A stretch of 64,000 bases of DNA from JAWKTM01 sp041399085 (GCA_041399085.1 JAWKTM010000014.1:62001-126000); one strand, 5' to 3'; counted from the first letter of the stretch, positions 50,920 to 60,512 are shown. Made by a program: numbers and translations. Notes: generated by a model from the letters alone, not told the origin.

Positions 50920-51705
50920 TTAATCGCCGTGCAGAAGGCAGCGGACGGCGGTGGCGATGTCCGGGGTGGCCATGAGGTGTTCGCCTACGAGCATCGCGTC
51001 CACGCCGGCGGCTTCCAATCGCTGGGCGTCCGCGTGGCTGTGAATGCCGCTTTCACCGACCAACAGACATTCGGCTGGCACGGCTGCTCGCATGCGGATC
51101 GTGTGATCCAGGTCGGTCACGAAGGTGCGTAGATCGCGGTTGTTTACGCCGATCAACGTCGCACCGGCTTCCAAAACGCGGGGCAAATTTTCGGGCTCGT
51201 AAAACTCGACCAGCGGCGTCAGTCCGAGTTCGATCGCGGCGTTATGCAGCGATCGCAGACCGCAGTCGTCCAGACACTCGGCGATCAGCAACACCGCATC
51301 CGCGCCCGCCAATCGGGCTTCGAGCAACTGATACGCGTCCAGAATAAAGTCCTTGCGAAGCAACGGCAGATCGACGGCCGCTCGAATCTGTCGCAAGTAA
51401 TCCAAGCTGCCTTGAAAATACGGCTGGTCCGTCAGCACACTGATGCACGAGGCGCCGTTGGCTTCATAAATCTTGGCGATGGCCACGGGATCAAAGTCAG
51501 CTCGGATCACGCCTTTCGACGGGCTGGCCTTCTTCACTTCGGCGATCAGCCGAATCGAACCGCCGCCGGACAAAGCCGCAAAGAAATCGCGCGTGGGCCG
51601 AGCGTCCGCCAATTGGGCTCGCAGCTCGGCTTCCGGCACGGCCGCTTTGGCCGCCGCGATTTCCTCGCGTTTCGTGGCGACGATTTTGTCTAGGACGTTG
51701 GCCAT
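50920..51705 (-). CDS. trpC: Indole-3-glycerol phosphate synthase
   Basis: 261 residues, intact. Family blocks of the TIM barrel: LIAEVKKASPSKGVI (substrate phosphate and catalytic Lys), CISVLTDQPYFQGSLDYL, LPLLRKDFILDAYQ, LIAECLD, LIGVNNRDLRTF and VGESGIHSHAD. It closes the indole ring from CdRP in tryptophan synthesis. It lies 10 bp after purH on the same strand; no other trp genes are nearby, as is usual where trp genes are scattered. Length matches monofunctional TrpC. Confidence 0.95.
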   Translation of the reverse strand: MANVLDKIVATKREEIAAAKAAVPEAELRAQLADARPTRDFFAALSGGGSIRLIAEVKKASPSKGVIRADFDPVAIAKIYEANGASCISVLTDQPYFQGSLDYLRQIRAAVDLPLLRKDFILDAYQLLEARLAGADAVLLIAECLDDCGLRSLHNAAIELGLTPLVEFYEPENLPRVLEAGATLIGVNNRDLRTFVTDLDHTIRMRAAVPAECLLVGESGIHSHADAQRLEAAGVDAMLVGEHLMATPDIATAVRCLLHGD

Positions 51706-51715
51706 CGCGTTCGCT

Positions 51716-53284
51716 TTAGTGTTTAAAGTGCCGACGGCCGGTGAAGATCATCGGCAGACCATGTTCGTTGCAAGCCGCGATGACTTCGTCGTCGCGCTTC
51801 GATCCACCGGGCTGGATAATTGCCGCCACGCCTGCTTTGGCCGCGTGCTCGATCGAATCGGGAAATGGAAAGAACGCGTCGGACGAAAGCACCGAACCGG
51901 CGACACGATCGCCGGCTTTGCGAATCGCGATCTCCACCGAGTCGACGCGGCTCATCTGCCCGGCGCCGACGCCGATCAACGAGCGGTTCTTGCTGAGCGT
52001 GATCGCGTTCGACTTCACATGCCGCACGATCTCCCAACCGAATCGCAATTCGTCCATCATTTCCGGCGAAGGCGTCGCTTCCGTCACCACGCGCCAGTCG
52101 CTGCGTGGATCCAAATCGACATCGGCGTCTTGCACCAACATGCCGCCGTCGATGAAGCGATAGTGTCGCGACGAGGGCGGCTCGTCCAACCGGCCGACTT
52201 GCATCAGACGCACGTTGGCTTTCCATTTTGGTTTGGTCGTCAACACGCCGACCGCGGCGGCTTCGAAATCCGGCGCGACGATCGCTTCGATGAACAACCC
52301 CGGTTCCGACAACACTTCGGCCGTCGCCACGTCGACCGTGCGATTGAATCCCAACACGCTGCCGAACGCACTGACCGGATCGCCAGCCAACGCCTTGCGT
52401 GTGGCGTCCGAAAGCGAATCGGAAACCGCCGCGCCGCACGGATTGTTATGTTTGATCACCGACACGGCGGGCTCGGCCAACGCGCGAACAATCAACAGCG
52501 CGCTGTCCAAATCCAACAGATTGTTGTACGACAAATCCTTGCCATTCAACTGCCGAGCGCTCACCAAGCTGGGGCCGCGCGAGCCGGCGATCGAATACAA
52601 AGCGGCCTTTTGGTGCGGGTTTTCGCCGTATCGCAGCTCAGCCGTGCGGCGCAGCGTGACATTGCGCGTCGGACGGAACGGCGACGAATCATGCTCGTCG
52701 GCAAAGTAGTCGGCGATCGCGCGATCGTAAGCCGCCGTGCAGGCGAAGGCTTCGGCCGCCAACCGCCGCCGCAATTCCAGCGACGTGCAACCGTTGGCCG
52801 CGATCTCTTCCAGCACGACCGAGTACTGTTCGGGGCTAGTGACGATTGTCGTGAACGCGTGATTCTTGGCCGCAGCGCGCACCAAGCTCGGGCCGCCGAT
52901 GTCAATCTGCTCGATCGCTTCGTCCCGCGTCACTCCCGAGCGAGCGATTGTGGCTTCGAACGGATACAAATTCACCACGACCAGCTCGAAAGGCAAAATT
53001 CCATGCTCGGAGATCGAACGCATGTCATCGTCACGATCATGCCGGCAAAGAATGCCGCCGAAAATCTTGGGATGCAGCGTCTTCAGCCGCCCGTCCATCA
53101 TCTCCGGAAAGCCGGTATAGTCCGTGACATCGTCGATCTCCAGGCCAGCCTTTTCCAAATGGCGACGCGTGCCGCCCGTGCTGAGGATGTCGATGCCGGC
53201 ATCGGCCAGCCCGCGGGCAAAGTCGGCGAGCCCCAGCTTTTCGCTGACGCTGATTAACGCTCGTCGGATCGGTGGAGATGACAT
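51716..53284 (-). CDS. purH: Bifunctional AICAR transformylase / IMP cyclohydrolase
   Basis: 522 residues from ATG 53284 (the frame is open 87 bases further upstream, but this start gives RRALISVSEKLGLADFARGL, the standard N-terminus). The cyclohydrolase half has DILSTGGTRRHLEKAG and TLHPKIFGGILCRHD; the transformylase half has RYGENPHQKAALY, LSYNNLLDLDSAL, VIKHNNPCGAAV and the C-terminal DAFFPFPDSIEHAAKAGVAA with GGSKRDDEVIAACNEHG. It performs the last two steps of de novo IMP synthesis. Followed closely by trpC, with which it may share a transcript. Frame intact. Confidence 0.96.
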   Translation of the reverse strand: MSSPPIRRALISVSEKLGLADFARGLADAGIDILSTGGTRRHLEKAGLEIDDVTDYTGFPEMMDGRLKTLHPKIFGGILCRHDRDDDMRSISEHGILPFELVVVNLYPFEATIARSGVTRDEAIEQIDIGGPSLVRAAAKNHAFTTIVTSPEQYSVVLEEIAANGCTSLELRRRLAAEAFACTAAYDRAIADYFADEHDSSPFRPTRNVTLRRTAELRYGENPHQKAALYSIAGSRGPSLVSARQLNGKDLSYNNLLDLDSALLIVRALAEPAVSVIKHNNPCGAAVSDSLSDATRKALAGDPVSAFGSVLGFNRTVDVATAEVLSEPGLFIEAIVAPDFEAAAVGVLTTKPKWKANVRLMQVGRLDEPPSSRHYRFIDGGMLVQDADVDLDPRSDWRVVTEATPSPEMMDELRFGWEIVRHVKSNAITLSKNRSLIGVGAGQMSRVDSVEIAIRKAGDRVAGSVLSSDAFFPFPDSIEHAAKAGVAAIIQPGGSKRDDEVIAACNEHGLPMIFTGRRHFKH

Positions 53285-53514
53285 GCGGGCGGATTTCGGT
53301 TGGAGAAGCTGAGTTTGACGAAGGCCGACGTGCGGACGATGGCAGCGGCATTGGACTGCGGAGCGATCCACGACTAGGTGGAACGCCCCCGAAACGATGA
53401 AGACCTTAGTTGATAAGGGCTGAATCTAGCATGGTCAAGGCGTCGCCACGACGAGTTTCGCGACGCGATGCCACGAGGCGATGACCCGCGGATCACGCGG
53501 TTCACTCGGCAGTT

Positions 53515-54615
53515 TTACCACGCTCGCAAATCGGCTCCCACGTACTTCGCTCGCGGTCGGATCAGCCGGTTATTGTCGAGCTGTTCGATCACATGAGCAC
53601 TCCAACCGACGACGCGGCTGACCACGAACAGTGGCGTGTACAAATCGATTGGCAACTCCAGATAGTGATACAGCCGGGCGCTTGGCCAATCCAAGTTCGG
53701 CGGCAAACCTTTCTCCTCGCGCACGATTCGCTCGATCGTGTCCGCCATCGCCTCCATGTCTTGGTTGCCCGTTTCCTCGGCCAACTCGGCGCACAGCGTC
53801 TTCAAATAGGCGGCTCGCGGATCCCCGGATTTGTACACGCGATGGCCGAAGCCCATGATTCGCTCTTTGCGAGCCAACGCGTCGCGCACCCACGATTCGG
53901 CACGATCGGCCGTTCCCACCTCGGCCAACACCTCCATCACTCGCTCGTTCGCGCCGCCATGCAACGGCCCTTTCAAAGCGCCGATCGCTCCGGTGATCGC
54001 CGAGTGCAGATCGGACAACGTCGAGCAGATCACGCGGCTGGCGAACGTTGAGGCGTTGAACTCGTGCTCGGCGTACAGGATCAGCGACACGTCCATCGCT
54101 TTGACCGTCCGTGGACTCGCCGCCGAGCCGCGCAGCATCCACATCAAATTGTCCGCCAAACCGCGTCCTGGATCGGCAGCGACTGGCTGCTGGCCTGACC
54201 GCAAACGATGACGAGCGGCCAAGACCGTGTTGAGCTGGGCCAATAGTCGTTCGGCCTTGCGGACGTTCGCCTCGTGGCTGTTGTCCGCCGTTTCGGGGTC
54301 CCAGTGAGCCAACAGACTGGCTCCGGTTCGCATCACGTCCATCATGTTGGCATCGCGAGGAATCGCCGCCAGCGTGTCGATCACTTCGCCCGGAATCGGA
54401 GCGGCGGCGGCCAGGCGTTGCGAGAACTCGGTGCGTTGTTCGGACGTCGGACGCTCGCCGTGCAGAATCAGGAACGCGACCTCCTCGAACGTCGCGTGCT
54501 CGGCCAAATCTTCGATGGCGTAGCCGCGATAACGCAGCCCGCCCGCGATCGTACTGATCGCCGTTTCACCAGCAATGACGCCTTCCAACCCCGGACGATA
54601 GATTTCTTCACTCAT
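53515..54615 (-). CDS. prpC: Citrate/2-methylcitrate synthase
   Basis: 366 residues, intact. Short type-II-lacking citrate synthase of the 2-methylcitrate synthase class: begins PGLEGVIAGETAISTI with GLRYRGYAIEDLAEHATFEE, and carries LYAEHEFNASTFASRVI, GPLHGGANERVMEV (catalytic His) and GFGHRVYKSGDPRA (second His). The final Asp lies in the FPNLDWPSARLYHYL-like segment, here LPPNLDWPSARLYHYL. Its ATG overlaps the stop of the upstream gene by ATGA, and that gene encodes a methylisocitrate-lyase-like enzyme, so a propionyl-CoA (2-methylcitrate cycle) function is favoured over plain citrate synthesis. prpD is not in the window. Confidence 0.88.
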   Translation of the reverse strand: MSEEIYRPGLEGVIAGETAISTIAGGLRYRGYAIEDLAEHATFEEVAFLILHGERPTSEQRTEFSQRLAAAAPIPGEVIDTLAAIPRDANMMDVMRTGASLLAHWDPETADNSHEANVRKAERLLAQLNTVLAARHRLRSGQQPVAADPGRGLADNLMWMLRGSAASPRTVKAMDVSLILYAEHEFNASTFASRVICSTLSDLHSAITGAIGALKGPLHGGANERVMEVLAEVGTADRAESWVRDALARKERIMGFGHRVYKSGDPRAAYLKTLCAELAEETGNQDMEAMADTIERIVREEKGLPPNLDWPSARLYHYLELPIDLYTPLFVVSRVVGWSAHVIEQLDNNRLIRPRAKYVGADLRAW

Positions 54616-55496
54616 GGGGAACCTCCCGTGCCGCCGAAGAACTGGCGGTCGCGTTGTTCGAACTCTTCGTACTCGATCAACTCATATAGTTCATCGCGCG
54701 TCTGCATCAGGTCGAGCAGACCGCGTTGGGTCCCTTCCGTGGCCAGCAGCGCCAGCGCCGCTTCCATCGCCTTCATCGCCACGCGCAGCAGCGTGACCGG
54801 ATACAGCACGGCGGCGTATCCGAGATCGGCCAGCTCGTCGCGCGTCAGCAGCGGACTCTTGCCAAACTCGGTCATGTTCGCCACCAACGGTACGTCGATC
54901 GCCTTGGCAAACCGCTCAAACTCTTTCGCACTGGCCAACGCTTCGGGAAAGATCCAGTCGGCGCCCGCATCAATGTAACGTTTCGCTCGGTCGATCGCGT
55001 CGTCCAAGTTGGTGACGCCGCGAGCATCGGTTCGAGCCAACAACACCAGCGAATCGTCTCGTCGAGCGGCCGCGGCGGCTTCCAGCTTGGCACACATTGC
55101 CTCGGGCTCGACCAACGACTTGCCCGACAAATGCCCGCATCGTTTCGGCAACTGTTGATCTTCCAATTGGATGGCCGCCACGCCAGCCGCTTCGAGTTCG
55201 ACGATCGTCCGCTCGACATTCATAATGTCGCCAAAGCCCGTGTCGGCGTCGACGATCAACGGCGTGTCGATCACGCGCGTGAGGTAAGTCGCTTGCTGAG
55301 CCAATTCGGTAAGCGAAAACAGTCCGACATCGGGCAACGCCAACACGCCGGCCGACAACGCGGCTCCCGAAAGATAAATGCCGCCGATACCCATCTGTTC
55401 GATCAACTTGGCCGCCAGCGCGTTCGGAGCCCCGACGACCATGATCGTGTCGTCTTCGATGGCGTCGCGAAGGGCTTGTCCGGGTGAAACTTCCAT
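54612..55496 (-). CDS. prpB: Methylisocitrate lyase-like enzyme (ICL/PEP-mutase superfamily)
   Basis: 294 residues, intact. Motifs: VVGAPNALAAKLIEQMGIGG, DADTGFGDIMNVERT (Mg-binding DADTG), IQLEDQQLPKRCGH with the KRCGH active-site loop of isocitrate and methylisocitrate lyases, LLARTDARGV, and ANMTEFGKSPLLTRDEL. KRCGH with Cys separates it from phosphonopyruvate mutase-type relatives. It cleaves methylisocitrate to succinate and pyruvate. It lies directly upstream of, and overlaps, the methylcitrate synthase gene. Confidence 0.88.
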   Translation of the reverse strand: MEVSPGQALRDAIEDDTIMVVGAPNALAAKLIEQMGIGGIYLSGAALSAGVLALPDVGLFSLTELAQQATYLTRVIDTPLIVDADTGFGDIMNVERTIVELEAAGVAAIQLEDQQLPKRCGHLSGKSLVEPEAMCAKLEAAAAARRDDSLVLLARTDARGVTNLDDAIDRAKRYIDAGADWIFPEALASAKEFERFAKAIDVPLVANMTEFGKSPLLTRDELADLGYAAVLYPVTLLRVAMKAMEAALALLATEGTQRGLLDLMQTRDELYELIEYEEFEQRDRQFFGGTGGSP

Positions 55497-55695
55497 GTGA
55501 AACTCCTCGCGGCAGTGATCTGGCTCGGCTGGCCGGACTGGCTTACCTTGGCCAAGGAAACCGGCTCGTCCGCAGCGCCCATGAGAGGGGACGCTCGGGA
55601 GATGAGCAAGTGGTTTGCCAACCGCGAGGCGACGTTGCCTGCCGATATGAAGTCACGCCACCCCGCCGCTTTCCCTCGAACCCGATCCAATCGAA

Positions 55696-57396
55696 TTGAG
55701 AATCCGCGACACGTTCAATTCGGCGAACGAGCCCACGGCCGCGACGTCGGCCGCCGTTGACGATCGCGCCGGCGCGTGGCTGGAAACGACGCTGATTCTG
55801 TTGCTATTGGCAGCCTATGCGATCGAGCCGACGCCCAGCGTGAACGAAGCGCACTATCTGGGCAAAGCCAAGCATTATTGGAACCCATCGTGGGCGGCGG
55901 GCGATCTGTTCCTCGAATCGGCCGACGCGCATGTGGTGTTCTATTGGACGTTTGGCTGGGTGACACGGTTCGTGTCGCTGCCCGCTGCCGCTTGGCTGGG
56001 ACGCCTGCTCACTTGGTCATTGCTCGCTTGGGCTTGGCAACGGCTCAGCCGGGCGGTGATCCCGCGTCGTTGGTGGTCGGTGCTAACGGCCGGTCTGTTC
56101 GTATCGTTGTTGCATTGGTTCGACATGGCGGGGGAATGGGTCATCGGCGGTGTGGAGGCCAAAGGTTTCGCCTACGTGCTGGTGCTGTGCGGCCTGAGGT
56201 CGTTGGTGCAAAATCGTTGGAGCTGGGTGTGGCCGCAGTTCGGCGCGGCGGCGGCGTTCCATGTGTTGACCGGCGGCTGGTCCGTGATCGCGGCGGCCAT
56301 CGCTTGGGCCTTCCAGCGCGACGAGCGTCCGAGTCTTTGGCGGCAAATGCCGTGGTTGCTGCTGGGCGGAGCTTTGGCGTTGCCGGGACTCGTGCCGGCG
56401 TTGCTGCTCACCCGCGATATAGCTCCTGAGATCGTGCACGAAGCGAACCGCATCTATGTGTTCGAGCGGCTGTCGCATCACCTGGCCTTCCATCGGCTGG
56501 ATCCGGCGCATGTCAGCCGTTTCGCAGCTCTGTGCATTGCGTGGTCGGCGTGTGCCTATGCCGTGCGACGTTGCGAACGGCAACGGCGGCTGGCGCTGTT
56601 CGTGGCCGGCGCGCTGTTGATCGCCGTTTGCGGCGTCGCGATCGACTCACTTACCGCGAATCGCCCTGATTTGGCCGCCTCGCTGCTGCGCTTCTATTGG
56701 TTCCGGCTGTCCGACTTCGCCGTCCCCCTGGGCACGGCACTGGCCGCCGCCGGCATCTTGGCATCCAGCCCCAAGCCCTTCCCAAATCCATCACGTCCTA
56801 CTCATACTCGTACTCATACTCGCCTCCAACCATTTCTCCACCGCGCCCGTCCCCTCGCCATCACCGCCGCCATCCTCTTCACCCTCGCCACGATCGGCTC
56901 GGTCGCCGCGCGCCACTTGCAGGACCCCCGAGGCGGCGCCGACGTGCAATCGATGCCCGCCTTCCGCCGCCGTCCCGAATGGACGCACATGGTTTACGAA
57001 GACTGGCAACGAACGACCGACTGGATTTCGCAACACACTCCGCCCGACGCCGTCTTTCTTACGCCTCGCTCGCAGCAGACCTTCAAGTGGAACGCGCACC
57101 GCGCGGAAGTCGTCAACTGGAAAGACATGCCGCAAGACGCCGCGACATTGGTCGAATGGTTCGAGCGAATGCGACGTGTGTATCCGCCGACAACCGCGCG
57201 CGGCGAGTGGAGCGAGATGAGCGACGAGCGGCTTCGGCAACTCGGCCGAGAATACGGAGCCGATTACCTGTTACTCGACCGCACACGCCACCGCTCGCGT
57301 CCGGGGCTGAAGCGACTGTTTCCGCTGGAGCCGATCGATCCGGACGAGCCCGACCGCAAGTCGGCTTACGAAGTTTATTCGCTGGCCGAACCTTGA
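55696..57396 (+). CDS. Polytopic membrane protein with DUF6798-like C-terminal domain
   Basis: 566 residues, intact. At least nine hydrophobic segments lie in residues about 30-410 (for example TLILLLLAAYAIE, GALALPGLVPALLLT, ALFVAGALLIAVCGVAI), with HFxxH-like SHHLAFHRLDP, then a soluble C-terminal part with EDWQRTTDWISQHTPPDAVF, FLTPRSQQTFKWNAHRAEVV and LGREYGADYLLLDRT. The C-terminal pattern is that of planctomycete DUF6798 proteins, related in layout to lipid-linked glycosyltransferases. Between two TM segments the protein contains PTHTRTHTRL, encoded by the hexamer run at 56799-56822, which looks like an in-frame microsatellite insertion in a loop. Function unknown. The start is the first ATG in frame; a later start is possible. 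Confidence 0.65.
   Translation: MRIRDTFNSANEPTAATSAAVDDRAGAWLETTLILLLLAAYAIEPTPSVNEAHYLGKAKHYWNPSWAAGDLFLESADAHVVFYWTFGWVTRFVSLPAAAWLGRLLTWSLLAWAWQRLSRAVIPRRWWSVLTAGLFVSLLHWFDMAGEWVIGGVEAKGFAYVLVLCGLRSLVQNRWSWVWPQFGAAAAFHVLTGGWSVIAAAIAWAFQRDERPSLWRQMPWLLLGGALALPGLVPALLLTRDIAPEIVHEANRIYVFERLSHHLAFHRLDPAHVSRFAALCIAWSACAYAVRRCERQRRLALFVAGALLIAVCGVAIDSLTANRPDLAASLLRFYWFRLSDFAVPLGTALAAAGILASSPKPFPNPSRPTHTRTHTRLQPFLHRARPLAITAAILFTLATIGSVAARHLQDPRGGADVQSMPAFRRRPEWTHMVYEDWQRTTDWISQHTPPDAVFLTPRSQQTFKWNAHRAEVVNWKDMPQDAATLVEWFERMRRVYPPTTARGEWSEMSDERLRQLGREYGADYLLLDRTRHRSRPGLKRLFPLEPIDPDEPDRKSAYEVYSLAEP
56799..56822. repeat. TACTCR hexamer run inside the membrane-protein gene
   Basis: Four hexamers alternating TACTCA and TACTCG, in frame, coding for repeated Thr-His/Thr-Arg. 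The same hexamer builds the hairpin at 61099-61190. Confidence 0.75.
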
Positions 57397-57542
57397 TCGG
57401 CGGTACACGTCTTGCTGAGCGAGAACTGGTAAATGCGAGGCACGACGTTATATTCAACAAAGTGACGTACTCGCATGTCACGCGGCTCGCACGCCGAACG
57501 CGTGACGATTTCACTCAGGCCAAGAGGTTTCAACACCACCAC

Positions 57543-58910
57543 ATGCAAGAACGAGATCGCTTTCAAAGCGTCGCGTCCGAATCGGCGATTCTGGCGCGAG
57601 TCATTTTTCCGGACGAACTGATCTCGGGCGATCCGCTCGACGAATTGGAAGGTTTGGCCACGACGGCTAGGACCGAGGTTCTGGGCGGCATCATTCAACG
57701 TCGTGAAAAGCCGGATAACACGACGTTCATGGGCAAAGGCAAGGTCGACGAGCTGAAGCTGCTGGTCGACCAGCACGAGGCGGACGTGGTCATCTTCGAC
57801 AACGACCTTTCGCCGGCCCAGACGCGCAATCTGGAAAAGGCCCTGTCGGTGAAGGTGATCGACCGCACCGAGCTGATCCTGGATATCTTTGCGTCGAATG
57901 CTCGCACGTATGAAGCCCGTTTGGCCGTCGAGTTGGCTCAGCTCGAATACTCGCTGCCGCGGCTGAAACGGATGTGGACGCACTTGTCCCGTCAGACGTT
58001 GGGCGTCGGCATGCGCGGGCCCGGCGAAAAGCAGTTGGAAGTCGACCGCCGGTTGGCCGAGAAACGCATTCATGACTTGCGAGACGAACTGGGCGCCATC
58101 GAGAAGCGCAAGGAACGGCAAGTCGCGGCTCGCGCCGAGCACATGACGGTCTCGCTGGTCGGCTACACGAACGCCGGCAAGAGCACGTTGATGAACGCGC
58201 TGACCGACGCGGATGTCGAGGCTCGCGACGCGCTGTTCGCGACGCTCGACACGCGCACGCGCCGCTGGCACTTGCCGAACTGGGGACCGGTGTTGCTGAG
58301 CGATACGGTCGGCTTCATCCGCAACCTGCCTCACCGCTTGATCGCCAGCTTCAAGGCCACGTTGGAAGAAGCTCGCCAAGCCGACTTGCTGTTGCATGTG
58401 GCCGACGGCAGCAACCCCGACGTGTTTAACCAAATCAGCGCCGTGTTCGATGTGCTGGCCGAAATCGGCATCGAAGAAAAGGACACGCTGTTGATCATCA
58501 ACAAGATCGATCGGTCGGAAGCGGACGGGCTGCTGGAAGGCATCATGAACCGCTACCCCAACGCCGTTCCCATCAGCGCGCGGGCCGGCATGGGTTTGAA
58601 GGACTTGGCGGGCGCGGTCAGCGAAGCGTTAAGCCGCACGTTCCGCGATGTGGATGTCGAGATGCAAATCGACAACGGCCGGCTGATGGCCTATCTGGCT
58701 CAGCACGGCGAAGTCCTCTCGAAGAGCTTTCACGAGAACCGAGCCACGCTGCATTGCCGGTTGCCGCAGAAGTTTCTCGGCCGGATTCACGATCCGACGG
58801 TCACGATTCGCGAGCATGAACGCGACGGCGACGCGAAACCGGAACACACATCCGAGGCCGTCGCGTCGTCCGGCAACGTGGACGCGGCCGCGATCGAAGA
58901 AGTGGCTTAG
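57543..58910 (+). CDS. hflX: GTPase HflX
   Basis: 455 residues from ATG 57543; the frame is open for another 0.8 kb upstream, but that part overlaps the preceding gene and is low complexity. N-terminal HflX domain with LGGIIQRREKPDNTTFMGKG and VVIFDNDLSPAQTRNLEKAL, a glycine-rich SRQTLGVGMRGPGEKQLE, then the GTPase domain: G1 GYTNAGKST at 207-215, G3 DTVGF, G4 NKID, G5 ISA. HflX binds the 50S subunit and splits stalled ribosomes after stress. A short region 57397-57542 has a TATATT hexamer (57449-57454) as a possible -10. The 40-residue acidic C-terminus is family-variable. Confidence 0.94.
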   Translation: MQERDRFQSVASESAILARVIFPDELISGDPLDELEGLATTARTEVLGGIIQRREKPDNTTFMGKGKVDELKLLVDQHEADVVIFDNDLSPAQTRNLEKALSVKVIDRTELILDIFASNARTYEARLAVELAQLEYSLPRLKRMWTHLSRQTLGVGMRGPGEKQLEVDRRLAEKRIHDLRDELGAIEKRKERQVAARAEHMTVSLVGYTNAGKSTLMNALTDADVEARDALFATLDTRTRRWHLPNWGPVLLSDTVGFIRNLPHRLIASFKATLEEARQADLLLHVADGSNPDVFNQISAVFDVLAEIGIEEKDTLLIINKIDRSEADGLLEGIMNRYPNAVPISARAGMGLKDLAGAVSEALSRTFRDVDVEMQIDNGRLMAYLAQHGEVLSKSFHENRATLHCRLPQKFLGRIHDPTVTIREHERDGDAKPEHTSEAVASSGNVDAAAIEEVA

Positions 58911-58978
58911 ACGCTTCGCCGCCGCGAATCTACACTGGCGGCTCGTCAATTCACGCGGCTCCAGTACAAACGGCAAAC

Positions 58979-59764
58979 ATGGCTCGACGAAAACTCCCCG
59001 GCAAACGCGCGATCGTCACGGGCGCGTCCAGCGGCATTGGCCGCGAACTGGTTCTCGAACTGGCGCGGCATGGCGTTCGGCAAGTCATTACCGCTCGGCG
59101 CGAAGATCGACTTCGAGAACTCGTGGGCGAAGTTGAAAAACTGGGCGGTGAAGCGCACATCGTGGTCGGTGACATCGTGGACGCCGCACTTCGACAGCAG
59201 TTGCTTGACGCGGCCGAAGAACATCTCGGCGGGCTAGATTTGCTGGTCAACAACGCCGGCGTCGGAGCGATCGGGCCGTTCGCTCAGGCTGACGAAGCTC
59301 GCTTGCGCCGCGTCATGGAAGTGAACTTCTTCGCGCCGGTCGAGTTGATTCGCCACGCCCTGCCCATCCTGTCTCGCGGCGAGCGGCCGATGATTGTCAA
59401 CGTCGCTTCGGTGCTCGGTCATCGAGCCGTGCCGAAGAAAAGCGAATACTCGGCCAGCAAATTCGCACTGCACGGATTCAGCGACTCCCTGCGAGCCGAG
59501 CTCGCGCCGTCGGGCATCGACGTGTTGATCGTCAGCCCCAGCACCACGGCCACCGAGTTCTTCGACAATGTGCTGGAGAAACAAGCCGACTTACCGTGGC
59601 TAAAGCTGGGCGCGATGAAATCTCGCACGGTCGCTCGTAAGGCCGTCAGCGCCATTCGCCGAGGCAAACACGAAATCATTCTCACACCTGGCGGCGTCGG
59701 ACTGGTATGGGCCGACCGTCTATTCCCGCCCATCATCAACCGCCTGGTAGCACGATTCGGCTAG
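58979..59764 (+). CDS. Short-chain dehydrogenase/reductase
   Basis: 261 residues, intact. Classical SDR: TGASSGIG at 14-21 for NAD(P), NNAG at 91-94, catalytic S144, Y157 and K161 (YSASK). An Arg at 40 and 41 after the second strand (ITARRED) favours NADPH. The C-terminal 40 residues (LTPGGVGLVWADRLFPPIIN) are hydrophobic, as in membrane-associated members of the DltE/YqjQ-like group. Substrate unknown. It lies 68 bp after hflX on the same strand. Confidence 0.9.
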   Translation: MARRKLPGKRAIVTGASSGIGRELVLELARHGVRQVITARREDRLRELVGEVEKLGGEAHIVVGDIVDAALRQQLLDAAEEHLGGLDLLVNNAGVGAIGPFAQADEARLRRVMEVNFFAPVELIRHALPILSRGERPMIVNVASVLGHRAVPKKSEYSASKFALHGFSDSLRAELAPSGIDVLIVSPSTTATEFFDNVLEKQADLPWLKLGAMKSRTVARKAVSAIRRGKHEIILTPGGVGLVWADRLFPPIINRLVARFG

Positions 59765-60044
59765 CCGGCGCGCTGAGAACCCCACTGCCGCTACTCTCTT
59801 CGGCATCATCAGCTCCCCATCTCATCTTTGTGCCCTGGGGACTTTGCGCGCCACCCTTTTTCTTTGTATCCAACCAAGCATGCAACCGTCTGCCACCGGA
59901 CGGACTCCTACGACCTCCCCAAAGAACCCAACAAACACACAGGCAAAACCAACCGCAACACCGTTCCTAGCGAACGGAAAAAGCCAACCCCGAGTCGCCA
60001 CCGCCTCAACGCACCACGGCACGCTCCGAATGACGCCGCGCGGC

Positions 60045-60470
60045 CACTTCGGAGAGCGCAACGGCCAATTTGGACAGCGCAACGGCCACTTCGGACAGCG
60101 CAATCGCCACTTCGGGCAGCGCAATCGCCACTTCGGACAGCGTAATCGCCACTTCGGGCAGCCGTCGCCACTTCGGACAGCGCAATCGCCGCTTCGGACG
60201 ACGCAATCGCCACTTCGGACAGCGCAATCGCCGCTTCGGGACAGGCAATCGCCGCTTCGACAGCCGCAATCGCCGCTTCGGACAGCGCAACGGCCGCGGC
60301 TTCGGACAAGCGCAACGGCCACTTCGGACAGCGCAACGACCACTTCGGACAGCGCAATCGCCACTTCGGACAGCGCAATCGCCACTTCGGACAGCGCAAT
60401 CGCCGCTTCGGACAGCGCAATCGCCGCTTCGGACAGCGCAATCGTCCGGTCGGACAGTGCAAACCAGCGT
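60045..60470. repeat. 21-bp tandem array (about 20 copies), array D
   Basis: Unit CTTCGGACAGCGCAATCG followed by CCA or CCG, about 20 copies over 425 bp, so the mean period is 21 bp. The last unit switches to CCGGTCGGACAGTGCAAAC, the form found in array C at 27,671. Four or five units carry one- to three-base indels. The array ends 37 bp before the -10 of the next gene. The remainder of the 778-bp gap (59765-60044) shows nothing else; the long open frame through the array (59844 to 60908) is explained by 21 being divisible by three. Confidence 0.88.
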
Positions 60471-60503
60471 TCGGCAACCCGGTCGGGCGAAGGGAACGGC
60501 CGC

Positions 60504-60512
60504 TGCTATAAT
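60504..60512 (+). promoter_or_regulatory. Extended -10 promoter of the small membrane protein gene
   Basis: TGCTATAAT: TG-N-TATAAT extended -10 with no -35 match, 30 bp upstream of the GTG start and 34 bp after the last array unit. Confidence 0.55.

Noticed and set aside
56697..57542. Long upstream extension of HflX
   Set aside because: It overlaps the intact membrane-protein gene in another frame, is Arg/Pro/Ser-rich, and the ATG at 57543 gives the normal HflX length.
60045..60470. CRISPR array
   Set aside because: Units are contiguous 21-mers with no spacers, and no cas genes are in the window; the same holds for arrays B and C.
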